In this document: one piece after another, positions 1 through 9,851 of the stretch
How positions within the stretch are numbered: the first letter of the stretch is position 1
Layout of the letters: each line of letters opens with the position of its first letter
NCBI GenBank assembly: GCA_026018925.1
Contig: JAKSZU010000003.1
Coordinates: forward strand, 191,600,139 to 191,664,138
Source of the DNA: Tupaia tana
Lineage: Eukaryota; Chordata; Mammalia; Scandentia; Tupaiidae
Direction of reading: 5' to 3'
DNA length: 64,000 nt
Notes under the pieces: model-generated
Seen by the model: only the letters and a program-made list of their open reading frames with translations
Databases searched by the model: none
What the model was told of the DNA's origin: nothing
Program-made: the position numbers and the translations under genes

Positions 1-128
1 TCTCCTCTTGGGATTTTTGGGTACACACATGCAACCATAGTGTTTTTCAAGCTGCTGGGTCCAGGACCTAATCCATGGGGCTGGCCATGTGGGATCCAGT
101 ACCTTAACCACCATGCCACTGCTGGCCC
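1..128 (-). mobile_element. tRNA-derived SINE, subtype C, cut by window edge
   Basis: Reads as the reverse complement of a subtype C copy: the head (ending in ggccc at 128) and the tRNA-like part are present, and the 3' part lies beyond the window start. The GGATCC-type head marks subtype C. No TSD can be judged because the other flank is outside. Confidence 0.85.
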
Positions 129-149
129 AAATAAAATCAGTATTTAGTT

Positions 150-365
150 TTGTTCACAGATATGTGTATATCAGCTGAAAGTATTTAGATTAATTAAGAT
201 GTTTTGTGAATCAATACAATGTGGGAAAGAGTAAAGGAATGGAAAGCAACTGTAGATACCAGAGACAGGGTGGGAGGAGGATGGGAAATGGCAGAGGGTG
301 GGAAATGGGGAGGATACATACACACACACACACACACACACACACGTGTATGTATGTGTGTGTAT

Positions 366-426
<61 letters not shown>

Positions 427-567
427 AGAAACAAGAAATGGAAAATTATTTGTTGATCATACCTGTATAATTAAGCCCCTTTACAGAGTATTCTGGCTGG
501 AAAATCACATTTGGTATGCTGTGGTGATGTTCAGTGAAAGTATGTTAAATAAATTAATTAATTTAAA
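150..567 (+). mobile_element. 5'-truncated L1 3' end with target-site duplication
   Basis: The segment is flanked by a perfect 16-bp repeat AAATCAGTATTTAGTT at 134-149 and 568-583, as expected for target-primed retrotransposition. It carries a purine-rich tract (about 240-315), typical of L1 3' UTRs, and ends in an AT-rich tail. A second copy of the same family lies in reverse orientation at about 26770-27060, which shows this is an interspersed repeat. Assignment to L1 rests on the polypurine tract and tail; I do not recognise the subfamily. Confidence 0.7.
315..424. repeat. (CA)n-(GT)n-(TA)n compound microsatellite
   Basis: Alternating purine-pyrimidine repeats inside the L1 3' end. The CA, GT and TA blocks are contiguous, so the tract can form hairpins or Z-DNA. 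Open frames over it (strings of alternating His-Thr or Tyr-Ile) are translation of the microsatellite and not genes. Confidence 0.95.
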
Positions 568-583
568 AAATCAGTATTTAGTT

Positions 584-2157
584 ACTGAGCACAGTGCCTG
601 ACACCCTCTGCCTTTGGAGCCATTTCTGGCTCTTAGCACTAACAGCTAAAAACTGGGGTCCATTGCTACCCCTTGGGTGGAAAAGTTGGGCTGGGTCCTC
701 CAGTCTGAAATGAGCGTTAGTCTGGGGCTAGTTCCTGAGAGGAGAACAGCATCAACATAGAAGCTGACCCCCAGCCCTCGGAGTAAACTGAGACAGTCTG
801 TGTTACAGCTGAAAGCTCAGGGCCCAGAGACGGCTACAGTACCTTCCAGTCAACCGGCAGCCCAAGGACCAAGAGGCACAGGTGACTCTGCCTAAACATG
901 ACTTTCCTGGGGGAACCTTCCCCTCTGCGTGACCTCCCCAGGGATCATGCCTGGGCCCCTGGGGTGGGGCTGTCCCATTAAATGGCCACATTCAAAGTAA
1001 AAGGAACAGAAAGGCCCCAGAGCCCCCCTCTGCTCAGCTCATGGCGGGTGACAGGGTCATATGCCCTGACAGGCCTTTACCCAGGGAGAAAAATCTTTCT
1101 AATAGCCCAGAAGAATGCCCTAATCTGACATCTCGTTTAGCAGATTATTGGGGCTGGCTTTGATCTCTGCTGGGCATAATGAGTGCACCTCTTGGGCCAA
1201 TCAGCAGTTATTAATTAGTAGGACGGCCAGCAGCTGGGCCTGCTCAGAATGGGGCCCCGGATTGTGAATTGGGAGCTGAGGGTGAGATGTTTGTGAGTGA
1301 GTCAGAGCCAGAGTGAAGCTATGGGATACATCAGGGTCACCAGGACCAGCCTGGGGTCTTTCTGGGAAAGTGCTCTAAGCTGGGCCTTCACATGACACAT
1401 GTGCCACATGGTGCCACCCAGGGACTGGGCAGTGAGCAATGGCCACCACTCCCTGCAACACTTCACCCAGTGCTGAGAATGCGGCACCGACCGAGCAAAG
1501 GAAACAGTGCAGCCCCGCGAAACGGCACTGCGATGTGCGCTCACACAGCAGAAGCACCTCTTCTGCAGCTCTTTGGAGAGGAGGACCCTACTTCTTTGAC
1601 GTACTGGCTCTTGGGTACCATTTCTCCCTCATCTTCAGCCCCTGCATCCCCTCACACAGTCCTTCAGACCGTGGGGCTGATGGGCAGAAGCACTGGGCAT
1701 TGAGGTCTGTGCTTTCATCATTTCCAAGAACTGTGGGACTCAATTTCAAGGTCGTGTGTTAGGGCTGGGGTTTCAACAGGGACACGGACAGAGACAGATG
1801 AGGAAACTGCTTTGGGTTCCCGAGGAAGAAGGCCAGAGGCAGTGTGGGGTGGGGACACATTCTCCAGAATTAGCATAGGATGAGCTAGAATCGTGTGCCA
1901 GTCTCTACCACTCCGGAAATCGCCATGTGGCTTCAGGGTAAGTGCCCTGATTTTCTCTGAGCAGTAGCTCCGTCTTCCGTCCTCTGTATAAGGAGGGAGT
2001 TATTTCCCACATGATTATTGCAATGCAAGCCGTACTTAGCTTTTCTGTAACAACAAAATACACTTCATACCCATTTTTATTGCAAGTATTCAAAATTATT
2101 ACTACATCTTAAAAGCACTGAAATGAACATTTCACTTCTTTTAACTTCAAAGAGTAG
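584..2157. other. Unique sequence without recognisable gene
   Basis: No repeat of the window's SINE families and no convincing coding region. The short open frames overlap in several frames and show no domain. A block at 1081-1250 is rich in homeodomain-like, CCAAT and TCF/LEF-like motifs and is described under findings. Confidence 0.6.
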
Positions 2158-2289
2158 GGACCAGGTGAATAATTGGACCCCCATGGGGCATGCCCTGGGT
2201 TTGAGTCTCAGGACCTCCCTAAACACATCATGCATACAAGTGCTGCGATTCTTTTTATATAAATATATAAATGTTTATTTTATTTAACT

Positions 2290-2328
<39 letters not shown>

Positions 2329-2571
2329 TTTTAATTTGACCAGAAAGAGAGAGAAAAAGAGAAAGGGAGAAAACAAGCCACCAGGGCCAGGACTCAAACC
2401 ATGGCTGACCACATGGGAGCCTAGCGCCCTTAACCACCACGCCACCTGCTAGTCCCCAAGGGCTATCATTCTAATCCAGGCTGGTTAAACTGCAAGTTGG
2501 ATCATGGCATAGGGATCCTACTGTGGGTGCTTATCTCTCTGTCATGGAAGAAATAAATAAAAACTTTAAGA
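2158..2571 (+). mobile_element. Old tRNA-derived SINE (subtype O), split by a later SINE
   Basis: Head gggaccaggtgaata at 2158 and 3' end gaagaaataaataaa near 2560 belong together, but the body is interrupted at 2253-2457 by a reverse-strand subtype B copy. The 3' half shares the pattern 'cctactgtgggtgct' with the subtype O copies at 25245 and 54136. The insertion proves that O predates B here. Confidence 0.75.
2253..2457 (-). mobile_element. tRNA-derived SINE, subtype B, nested in subtype O
   Basis: Reverse complement of head GGGGACTAGCAGGTGGCGTGG at 2457, B box, and an AT-rich tail expanded into (TTTA)n at about 2290-2332. Flanks GCTGCGATTCT (2242-2252) and GGCTATCATTCT (2461-2472) look like a diverged TSD. 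Confidence 0.85.
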
Positions 2572-2693
2572 AAAACAATGAGCAAATTGAACATTAAGTA
2601 AAACATACATTTATAGAAGTAGAAACATTAAACACAATATCATAACAGAACAAATTATTAGAAGACAAAAAAAATTTTAAAAATAATCATTCT

Positions 2694-2880
2694 GGGGCCA
2701 GCAGGTGGTATGGTAGTTAAGGCACTGGATTTAACTATGGCCAACCATGGTTCAAGGCCCAGACCTGATGGCTTGCTTTCTCTCTTTTCCTTTCTCACTT
2801 TCTGTCTCTCTCCAGTCAAATTAAAAATAATAATAATAAAAATTAAATTAAATAAAGTAAGTCTTAAAAAAATTAAAAAT
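2694..2880 (+). mobile_element. tRNA-derived SINE, subtype B
   Basis: Head ggggccagcaggtggta at 2694, tRNA-like part, pyrimidine-rich middle, then the subtype B tail with CAAATTAAAAATAATAATAA and poly-A. It abuts the next SINE at 2882. Confidence 0.88.
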
Positions 2881-2881
2881 A

Positions 2882-3345
2882 GGGACCAGCAGATGGCATA
2901 ATAATTACATTGTTGGACTCTCAATGGTCGACTGTGATTCTAGTACTGGCCCTGGCGACTTAACACTCACATGGGGTGAGGTCAGCAGGTGGCGTGGTGG
3001 TTAAGGGCACTAGACTCTCATGTGGCCAACCATGGTTCGAGTCCTGGACCTGGTGACTTGCTTTCTCACTTTCCCTCTCTCTCTGTGTGTGTGTCCCTCT
3101 CTGATCAGATTAAAATAAATGAATAAATAAATAAAGTTAAATTTTAAAAAATACTTTTAAAAAAATCATGCTGGGCACATGTGCATACATGCCCAAGATC
3201 CCAAGAGGAGAATGGAGGAGAAGGGATTGCAGTGTGGCCATCCCCCTCCCAGAGGGTGATTTCTCACTTTCTGTCTCTCTCTGTCTCTCTGGCGAGTGTA
3301 TGCACCTTATAGCAAAAATATATCTAAAAAAATAATAAATTTAAA
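2882..3345 (+). mobile_element. tRNA-derived SINE, subtype A, split by subtype B
   Basis: The head gggaccagcagatggc at 2882 runs to about 2973, and the body resumes at 3166 with 'ctgggcacatgtgcat' through the typical GGGTGATTTCTCACTTTCTG and 'ccttatagcaaaaat'. The two halves join at the correct consensus position, so the intervening B element is a later insertion. Confidence 0.85.
2974..3165 (+). mobile_element. tRNA-derived SINE, subtype B, nested in subtype A
   Basis: Full B structure: head with gtcagcaggtggcgtggtgg, B box GGTTCGAGTCC, CT-rich middle and tail 'gattaaaataaatgaataaa'. Same orientation as its host element. Confidence 0.88.
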
Positions 3346-3406
3346 ATAAATCATTCTAAAAATAAGAAAAAGCAATTAACTGTAAAAAAAAAAAAAAAAA
3401 AATTAC

Positions 3407-3662
3407 GGGCCAGCAGGTGGCATGGTGGTCAGGGTGCTGGACTTTCACATGGTCTATCACGGCCCCAGCAGCTTGAATATCATGCCACCTACCCAAAATT
3501 CCCTCGAGGAGAATGGAGGAGAAGGGATTGCAGTGTGGGCATTCTCCTGGGGGGGCAGAAGTGACTTCTCACTTTCCCTTTCTCTCTCTCTGCCTCTCTC
3601 TGTTTCTCTTCTACCAGCCCACATGCCCTATGGCAAAAAAAGAGTAACTTTTAAATAATCAA
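3407..3662 (+). mobile_element. tRNA-derived SINE, subtype A-like
   Basis: Head gggccagcaggtggcat at 3407; the body carries 'gaggagaatggaggagaagg' and 'gtgacttctcactttccc' and ends at 'gccctatggcaaaa'. The B box region is degraded (cacggccccagcag), so this copy is older or damaged. Confidence 0.85.
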
Positions 3663-3699
3663 AAACTAAATATATTATCTTTTTAAATACAATCCTAAA

Positions 3700-4128
3700 A
3701 AAAAAAAAGTGAAAAATGTCATTGTTAAGTCACACACATTTTCTGTGCAAATCCTCCCTCCTGCTATGAAAGCTCTTTCCAACTCTACACTCACTGTAGG
3801 GCACAGCAAAGCAAGAGTTATAAATTGACTATCTTCTATGGTCACCTTCAATGTGGGGGGTAAAATCTCTCTCTTGCGTAATAACTTTTTGAGAAAAGCA
3901 TTTTGCATTTTTTTGTAGCAGATCTTTTTATTAGTAGTGAGCATTCAATTTTGGTTTTATTATACCTTCTTTATTCTCATCAGGTACAGATAGAGATGCC
4001 CACACTGCTAGTGGTTGATCACATACACTGAGGTGTTCGTGTGTGTTTTTTTTTTAACTAGAATTAGTGTTCCAGGGGCAGGTTTGCTGGGTGAATTAGT
4101 GTTTTCTTCCTCCTCTTGAGAATTAAGG

Positions 4129-4164
<36 letters not shown>

Positions 4165-5134
4165 TTTATTGTACTTGTCTTTTTGTTTTATTTCAGATTT
4201 CAATACTGTCTGTCACTCCCCTGGTGGTTTTAAGTCATAAATTACTCTAATTTTAGATTATTTAAAATATGAACAAATACGGTACTATTAAACTAAAAAA
4301 CAAATGGTGTGTGATACCATAAAACCACACATAGATGCTAAAAACTGACTTTGCGATTACTTATTCTAGATTGCTAATTGCCAAATCTTTTCTACTGTCA
4401 GGACCCTCTATTGAGGAGAACTGGACCATAAAAAAGAAAAAAACCTGCAAAAGCAGGACTCTTTGAACCAAGTCAGTGAGTGGGCTTTGAGCCCTGCTCA
4501 CACATACACACCCAAGTACACACACACGTGTGCACACTCATTCACATACATTAACATGGGGTGGAGTGGTGATGCCTGTATTTGTTTATTCAATTCATTC
4601 GTCTGATGACAGTCTCCTCCATGCCAGACCCTGTACCAGGTTCTGAGGAAACACCGATCAATGAGACTAACATCCCTGTCCTCTCAGAGCTCACAGTCTA
4701 GTAGGGGAGATGGACAGTAAAGAAACAGCCAAGAAGTACTTGATGACAATGGTGCTAAGACACCTTTCCCCTCTGTGGCCCTCTTGCCCTGACCACAGCC
4801 ACACACCAGGAGTGAGGTCTAAGGGCCTTCAGGATACCAGCCCACACAGCCCCTGCCTTCCCAACGCTCTGGCAGCCTGAGGAGGCTCATGTGAGGGACC
4901 AGCTGTCGCAACAGGTTCTCCAGGCCACTCGGTGGCCCCCAGAGAGCATGTGAACAGCAGTCAAGTCCACTAGGTTCTCTCCAGCTCTGCCTCCCTGACC
5001 AGGGCACCCCTGGATGTATCTCAGGAAACTTCCCCTCACCACAGACAAGCATCAGCAGCACCCAGGTGGATCCAAATTTTGTGGGGCCGGAGACTTACAC
5101 AACTTTGGGGGCTCTCTTGAAGAAACAGAACACA
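3700..5134. other. Unique AT-rich sequence, poly-A runs, possible L2 fragment
   Basis: No gene seen. A poly-A run lies at 4136-4163 without a recognisable element upstream. The stretch 4573-4745 (ending in 'gagctcacagtctagtaggggaga') reads like the antisense of an L2 3' region. The rest is unclassified. Confidence 0.5.
4573..4745 (-). mobile_element. L2-like LINE fragment
   Basis: Contains the order seen in antisense L2 3' ends: a 'ttcattcgtctgatgac' start, 'ccagaccctgtaccaggttctga', then 'gagctcacagtctagt' and 'gggagatggacagtaa'. Diverged, as expected of this ancient family. Confidence 0.5.
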
Positions 5135-5412
5135 GGGACTAGCAGGTGGCATAATGGTTACATCGCTGGACTCCCATGTAGTCGACTGCAGTTCAAGTCC
5201 CAGACCTGGCAGCTTAAAACTCATACCAGGCACCTGAAGGTGTATGCACAAAAATGCTGAGAGGAGAATGGGAGAAAAAGGATTGTGGCATGGCCATCCT
5301 CCCTGGGGGGTGATTTCTCACTTTCCATCTCTCTGTCTCTCTCTGCATCTCTGATGAGTACACATGCCCAAAAGGGGGGGGGGGGGGGGAACTCTATTTA
5401 AAAAAAAAAAAA
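5135..5412 (+). mobile_element. tRNA-derived SINE, subtype A
   Basis: Head gggactagcaggtggcat, body with GGGGTGATTTCTCACTTTCC, then a 3' end disrupted by a G run at 5374-5389 and poly-A. Flanks AACAGAACACA (5124-5134) and AACTGAACACA (5413-5423) form the TSD. Confidence 0.9.
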
Positions 5413-5423
5413 ACTGAACACAA

Positions 5424-5548
5424 GCACTGGAATCCCACATGGCTGACTGTGGTTCAAGTCCCAGACCAGGCAGCTTACTCTCTCACTTTCCCTCCTTCTC
5501 TCTGTCTCTCTCTGGTGAGCATATGTGCCCTATAGCAATTTTTAAAAT
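5424..5548 (+). mobile_element. Head-truncated tRNA-derived SINE
   Basis: Starts inside the tRNA-like part (aagcactggaatcccaca), keeps a B box ggttcaagtcc, jumps to the CT-rich region and ends at 'gccctatagcaatttt'. The A-type body is missing. Confidence 0.75.
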
Positions 5549-5556
5549 AATAATTA

Positions 5557-5740
5557 GGGGCCAGCAGGTGGTGTGGTGGTTAAGGGCTCTAGACTCTCAC
5601 ATGGCTGACTGTGGTTTGAGTCCCAGAACTGGCGGCTTGCTTTCTCACTTACTTTCTCTCTCTTTCTCACTCTGCCCCTCTCTGATCAAATTAAAAAATA
5701 AATAAATAAAGTTAAATAAAAATAATTCTTTTTAAAAGAA
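5557..5740 (+). mobile_element. tRNA-derived SINE, subtype B
   Basis: Complete copy from ggggccagcaggtggtg to the tail 'aaataaagttaaataaaaat'. Likely TSD AAAATAATAATTA before the head and a related AAAGAATAATAATA after the tail. Confidence 0.88.
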
Positions 5741-6002
5741 TAATAATATATATTTTTAAATAACAGGACACAAAATTACAAATCTAAAACTAGATTTAAA
5801 AGTGAATATTTACCTCTTTCAAATCCTTCTCATTTTTTCTAGAAATTACATGAACTCAATCATATTTAAAAGTTGATAAAACCACAAAAACAAGAAAAAG
5901 AGTATTTTTATAAATTGTCTCTATACCTTTATAATTCTCTTTTCTCTAAATGTTGGCTTGATGTTCTTTTTGGTTTCCTTTTTTCTTTCTTTCTTGTTTT
6001 AA

Positions 6003-6513
6003 AATTTTTGCCATAAGGTACATGCGCTCACCAAAGAGAGACAGAAAAGTGAGACATTACCCCCCGAGGGTATGGCCACATCACAGTTTTGTCCCCACCA
6101 TTCTCGTCTTGGGATCTGGGGCACATATACACATGCACCCTGTTTGTTTTTCCTTATTTGTTTATTTATTGAGAGAGGTTTTTGTTATAGGGCACATGTG
6201 CTCATCAGAGCAACAGAGACAGATAGAAAGTGAGAAATCACCCCCCAGAGATGATGACCACACCACAATCCCTTCTCCTCCATTCTACTCTTGGGATTTT
6301 TGGTACACATGCACATATACTCACCAGGTGTGAGTTTTAAGCTGCCAGGTTTGGGACTCAAATCACAGTCAACTGCATGGGAGTCCAGTTCCTTAACTAC
6401 CACACCGCCTCCTGGCCCACCCAGCATGTTTTTCAAGCCAATGTATCCAGGACTTGAACCATAGAGTCGGCCATGTGGGATCCAGCGCCTTAACCTCCAT
6501 ACCACCTGTTTAC
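6003..6513 (-). mobile_element. tRNA-derived SINE, subtype C, split by subtype A
   Basis: The 3' part (tttgccataaggtacatg) runs 6003-6151. The head part resumes at 6419 with 'agcatgtttttcaagcc' and the GGATCC-type head near 6480. The interruption is a subtype A copy in the same orientation. Confidence 0.85.
6152..6418 (-). mobile_element. tRNA-derived SINE, subtype A, nested in subtype C
   Basis: Complete reverse-strand copy from AT-rich tail to head ggcccac-type end at 6418. Flanks CACCCTGTTTGTTTTT (6137-6152) and CACCCAGCATGTTTTT (about 6418-6433) resemble each other, consistent with a diverged TSD. Confidence 0.87.
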
Positions 6514-6522
6514 CGTTTCTCT

Positions 6523-6768
6523 TTAATTTGTTAAAGCGTGTGTGCCTTCACAAGAGAGAGACAGAGAAAGAGAAAAGGAACGTGAGAAAGCACCCCATGG
6601 GCTGAACGGCCATGACTCCTCTTCTCAATCTCCTCTTGAGACTTGGGGCACACCCACACGTCCCCAGTGTGTTTTTCAAGCTGCTGAGTCCAGGGCTCCA
6701 GGACTCAAATCACACAGTCAGCCATGTGGGATCCAGTCATCTTAACTACCACGCCACCGGCTAGGCCA
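6523..6768 (-). mobile_element. tRNA-derived SINE, subtype C
   Basis: Reverse-strand copy with 'aatttgttaaagcgtgtg' at its 3' end, a body with 'gtgagaaagcacccc' and head 'gccaccggctaggcc'. The middle has a small duplication (ccagggctccagg). Confidence 0.85.
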
Positions 6769-7046
6769 CAATGACTGTTATTACATTCCTGCGTTTTCCA
6801 AAAATGTTTGAAAGTATGCTATACAGAGTCACTTAGCTCTCTGCTTTATTTAAGTGGTTAAGGAATCATATCCAAAATATCAATTAAGGCATTTTATGTA
6901 TCCCTAGAAACAGTTTACACAACGGACTATCAGCACTCTCTTCACTACTGAAGATAGATTCTTACCATATTTAAGTCTCATCAAATTTCAGAGTCCCCAG
7001 GAACCCCAGAACCAATTCAGGAAACTCATTCTTAAAATTCTTCCCT

Positions 7047-7302
7047 GTACATCGCAGATGGTGTGGTGGATAAGGTGCTGGATCCCACAGGGCTGACTAT
7101 GCAGTTCAAGTCCTGGATCCTGTAGCTTTAAAAACAAGCCGAACACATGTCCATGAGTGCCCCAAATCTGGAGAGTAGAATGGAGGAGAAGGGATTATGG
7201 CATGGTTAGCCCCCTGAGGAATGATTTCTTACTTTCTCTCTCTCTCTCTCTCTCTCTCCCTCTCTCTCATGATGTGCGCACCTTATAGCAAAAAAAAAAA
7301 TT
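7047..7302 (+). mobile_element. tRNA-derived SINE, subtype C
   Basis: The head is degraded (acatcgcagatggtgtggtgg), followed by the GGATCCCACA diagnostic, body and 3' end 'gcaccttatagcaaaa'. Flanks AAAATTCTTCCCTG and AATTATTCCTCTAG may be a worn TSD. Confidence 0.82.
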
Positions 7303-7319
7303 TTAATTATTCCTCTAGA

Positions 7320-7358
7320 ATTAGTATTGGTACCCAAATCTGTATTAGTTATGACTAA
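7320..7358 (+). repeat. Left arm of a 40-bp inverted repeat
   Basis: Contains GTATTGGTACCCAAATCTGT. The reverse complement recurs at 7861-7901 with about four mismatches in 40. The arms are about 500 bp apart and belong to no repeat I recognise. Confidence 0.8.
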
Positions 7359-7860
7359 GAGAACGCTGTAGACAATCCATCATTGAGCCCGGTACTGTCA
7401 CTAACAGAGGAAACAAAACTCTTCTCAGCCCAAAAGTGTGCACAGGCTATGTGAATACGCAGCAAGACGGTGGTCATCCACTAGCTAGGAAAAGAGCACT
7501 CACCAAGAACCAAAGTGTCTGACACCTTGATCTGGGATTTTGCAGAATGTGAGCTGACGGAGTTCCTACCTTTAGCCCCTGCACATCTGCCGTGATGTGG
7601 TCAGCTCCTCCATCTTGAATCTCTCCCATCTTCATGATGCCGACTTCTATGGTACGAACAACTTTGTCACCATCTGAAGTTCTGCAACCACCAAAAAATA
7701 AAATGGAAAGATGATAATGACCTTGTCCCATGGACACTATAATGCGACGGGACTACCCCATTCATCCTAGCAGCAGTTGTGTTGGAGCAGTAGCAGCACT
7801 ACTATTGTTATAAATGTATTAACTTATATTTAATTTGAAAAAAAAAAGTCTGCATTAGTC

Positions 7861-7901
7861 ATTAGTTATGACTAATACAGATTTGGGTACCAATAGTAAT
7901 T
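7861..7901 (-). repeat. Right arm of a 40-bp inverted repeat
   Basis: Mirror of 7320-7358 with core ACAGATTTGGGTACCAATAG. The flanking block also holds a small hairpin (attagtcat ... atgactaat) and a second copy of 'taggtaccaatag'. Confidence 0.8.
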
Positions 7902-7989
7902 AGGTACCAATAGGAAGCAATTCTGATTAATACATATACAATGCAATATAATATTATAGTATATCACTAGTACATATATATCCTATTGG

Positions 7990-7990
7990 T

Positions 7991-8052
<62 letters not shown>
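7990..8052. repeat. (TA)n-(GA)n microsatellite
   Basis: A TA block followed directly by a GA block. The translated run of alternating Tyr-Ile and Arg-Glu is microsatellite read-through. Confidence 0.95.
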
Positions 8053-8149
8053 AGCAGAGATATTTTATTATTATAGAATTAGTTCATGTGATTATAAAGA
8101 AATCCCCCAAGCTGCCATCTGCAGGCTGGAGCAGAAAAGCTGGTGGCAT

Positions 8150-8355
8150 GGGGCCGGCAAGTGGCGTGGTGGATAGGGGCGCTGGATTCCCACATGGCCG
8201 ACCATGGTTCGAGTCTCAGACCTGGTGGCTTGCTTTCTCACTTTCTCTCTCTCTCTCTTTCTGTGTGTGTGTGTGTCTTTCTGGTCAAATTAAAATAAAT
8301 AAATAAAATGAAGGAATAAATAAAATTAAATAAATCTTAAAAAAAAAAAAAAGAA
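8150..8355 (+). mobile_element. tRNA-derived SINE, subtype B, with perfect 17-bp TSD
   Basis: Flanked by identical AGAAAAGCTGGTGGCAT at 8133-8149 and 8356-8372, which fixes both ends. Head ggggccggcaagtggcg, intact B box GGTTCGAGTCT, tail with repeated AAATAAATAAA. A recent insertion. Confidence 0.95.
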
Positions 8356-8483
8356 AGAAAAGCTGGTGGCATAATGCAGCCCAAGTCAAAAGGCTGAAGA
8401 TTTAGAAACACTGAGGTCTGTGGGCAGGGTACAATGGATGTCTCAGCTCAGAGGTCAAGCAAATGCATCTTTCATGTGCCTTA

Positions 8484-9168
8484 TTTTTTTTTTAATGTAA
8501 TAAACTTTTAACTTTCATTTTTTCCCAAATGTACAGTTGGTTGTACCCATTTATGCATCTCTACCAGTAACTGAGGCATCTCTGTCCTTGGTATTTCTGA
8601 TGTAAATGACAGGAGCTCTGTGCTTTAAAACCAGTTGACAGTGCCTTTTCTTTTTTAAAAATTTTTTATGTATTATCATTTTTATTTTTAAAATTTGACT
8701 AATGAGAGAGAGAAAGGGAGAGTAAGAAAGCAAGCCTGCAGGTCCAAGACTTGAACCATAGTTGGCCACATGGGAGTCTAGCGCCCTAACCACCACACCA
8801 CCTGCCAGCCCCAATAGCTTCTTTTCTAAGGAGTTCCCAAAGTGCTTCCCTGGCCAGGTAACCATGAATCGTCAGCCTCTCTGAGATCAGAGGTGGGATT
8901 ATCAGCATATCATAGCTGGGAATGTGCTTAGAGTTCGTCATATGTAGCTTGTCAAACACAGTAAAGTCTAGGTTATTGAGCTCGTCCTGAACTTTGCCTT
9001 TGGACAGCTTCTTTGTGGCCTTGCCCCCAGATTTGTTTCCTGAGTCTTCGTCTTTCTTGGCCAACTTTTCAGCATCTTTCTTCTTCTACTTGTCCTTGGG
9101 CAGTATTGCAAAGCTTGGAGAGCAGCAGCAACCACTGCAGCCTCACTAAGACTCAGACAGAAAGGAAG
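8484..9168 (-). pseudogene. RPS25: Processed pseudogene of ribosomal protein S25, split by a SINE
   Basis: Read on the minus strand, this matches the whole RPS25 mRNA: a 5' UTR-like start at 9168, the coding region, a stop at 8551-8553, a short 3' UTR with a poly-A signal, and a poly-A tail (poly-T at 8484-8493). There are no introns, so it is a retrocopy. RPS25 is a small-subunit (40S) protein of about 125 residues. Recognisable residues include NKSGGKA, SKGKV, LNNL, SERL and, near the C-terminus, KHRA and RNTK. It is dead: the initiator ATG is ATA (9104-9106), codon 7 is a TAG stop (9086-9088), the middle has small insertions or deletions, and a subtype B SINE interrupts it at 8651-8812. 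The open frames at 8786-9064 and 8551-8865 are its remnants. The functional gene must lie elsewhere. Confidence 0.95.
8651..8812 (-). mobile_element. tRNA-derived SINE, subtype B, inside the RPS25 pseudogene
   Basis: Complete reverse-strand B element with head ending ccagcccc at 8812. It separates the codons for the 'ELL' region from those for 'KHRA' of the S25 retrocopy. Minus-strand flanks AGAAAAGAAGC and AGAAAAGGC suggest the TSD. It is therefore younger than the retrocopy. Confidence 0.9.
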
Positions 9169-9270
9169 CCCTCTGCTTTATTTTCTACTCCATGATTGAA
9201 TAATATGCTCCCCTGCAGTGGTTAGGGCAGTCTTCATAGTCTTCCCATTCAAGTGCTCATTTCTTCAGGA

Positions 9271-9282
9271 AACACCCACACA

Positions 9283-9318
<36 letters not shown>
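9271..9318. repeat. (CA)n microsatellite
   Basis: About 48 bp of CA repeats starting from 'cacccacacagacaca'. No element is recognised around it. Confidence 0.95.
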
Positions 9319-9320
<2 letters not shown>

Positions 9321-9519
9321 GGTTTACTAACTATCTGGGTATTCCTTAGCCCAGTCAAGTAGACACATAAAATTAATCATCACAGTTGTTAACAGGGAAC
9401 AAGCCTCTAACAAACTTCACATATGCCGTAGACTAAAAGAACTTTTTGCAGACTAGCTTCTGGCTCTGTACTTTCTTTTTTGTTTTCCTTTCGCTCTCTC
9501 TCTCTCTCTCTTTCTCTCT

Positions 9520-9786
9520 CTTTTTTTCTTTTTGGCTATAGGACACATGTACTTGCTGGATATAGATACAGAGAGAGAGAGAGAGAGAGACAAGGTAAGT
9601 GAGAAAGCACCCCCTTGCCAGGGGAGATGGCCATGCTGCAATTTCTTCTCCATTCTCCTCTTGGGATTTTGGGTATGCATGCACATGTGCCTGGTGTGTT
9701 TTTCAAGCCACTGGGTCCACAATTTGAACCATGTAGTCGGTCATGTGGGATATAACTACCTGAACCTCCAAGCCATCTGCTGGCCC
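9520..9786 (-). mobile_element. tRNA-derived SINE, subtype C
   Basis: Reverse-strand copy with 3' end 'ggctataggacacatg', body 'gtgagaaagcaccccc', and head ending tggccc at 9786. It contains a short (GA)n at 9571-9591. Confidence 0.87.
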
Positions 9787-9851
9787 TGTTCATTTTTTTT
9801 AATGAACTTTGTATTCCACACATTCATGTATTATGTGAACTCTCTCTTTTA

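Noticed and set aside
206..601. 131-codon frame with His-Thr and Tyr-Ile repeats
   Set aside because: It is translation of the CA/TA microsatellite inside an L1 3' end.
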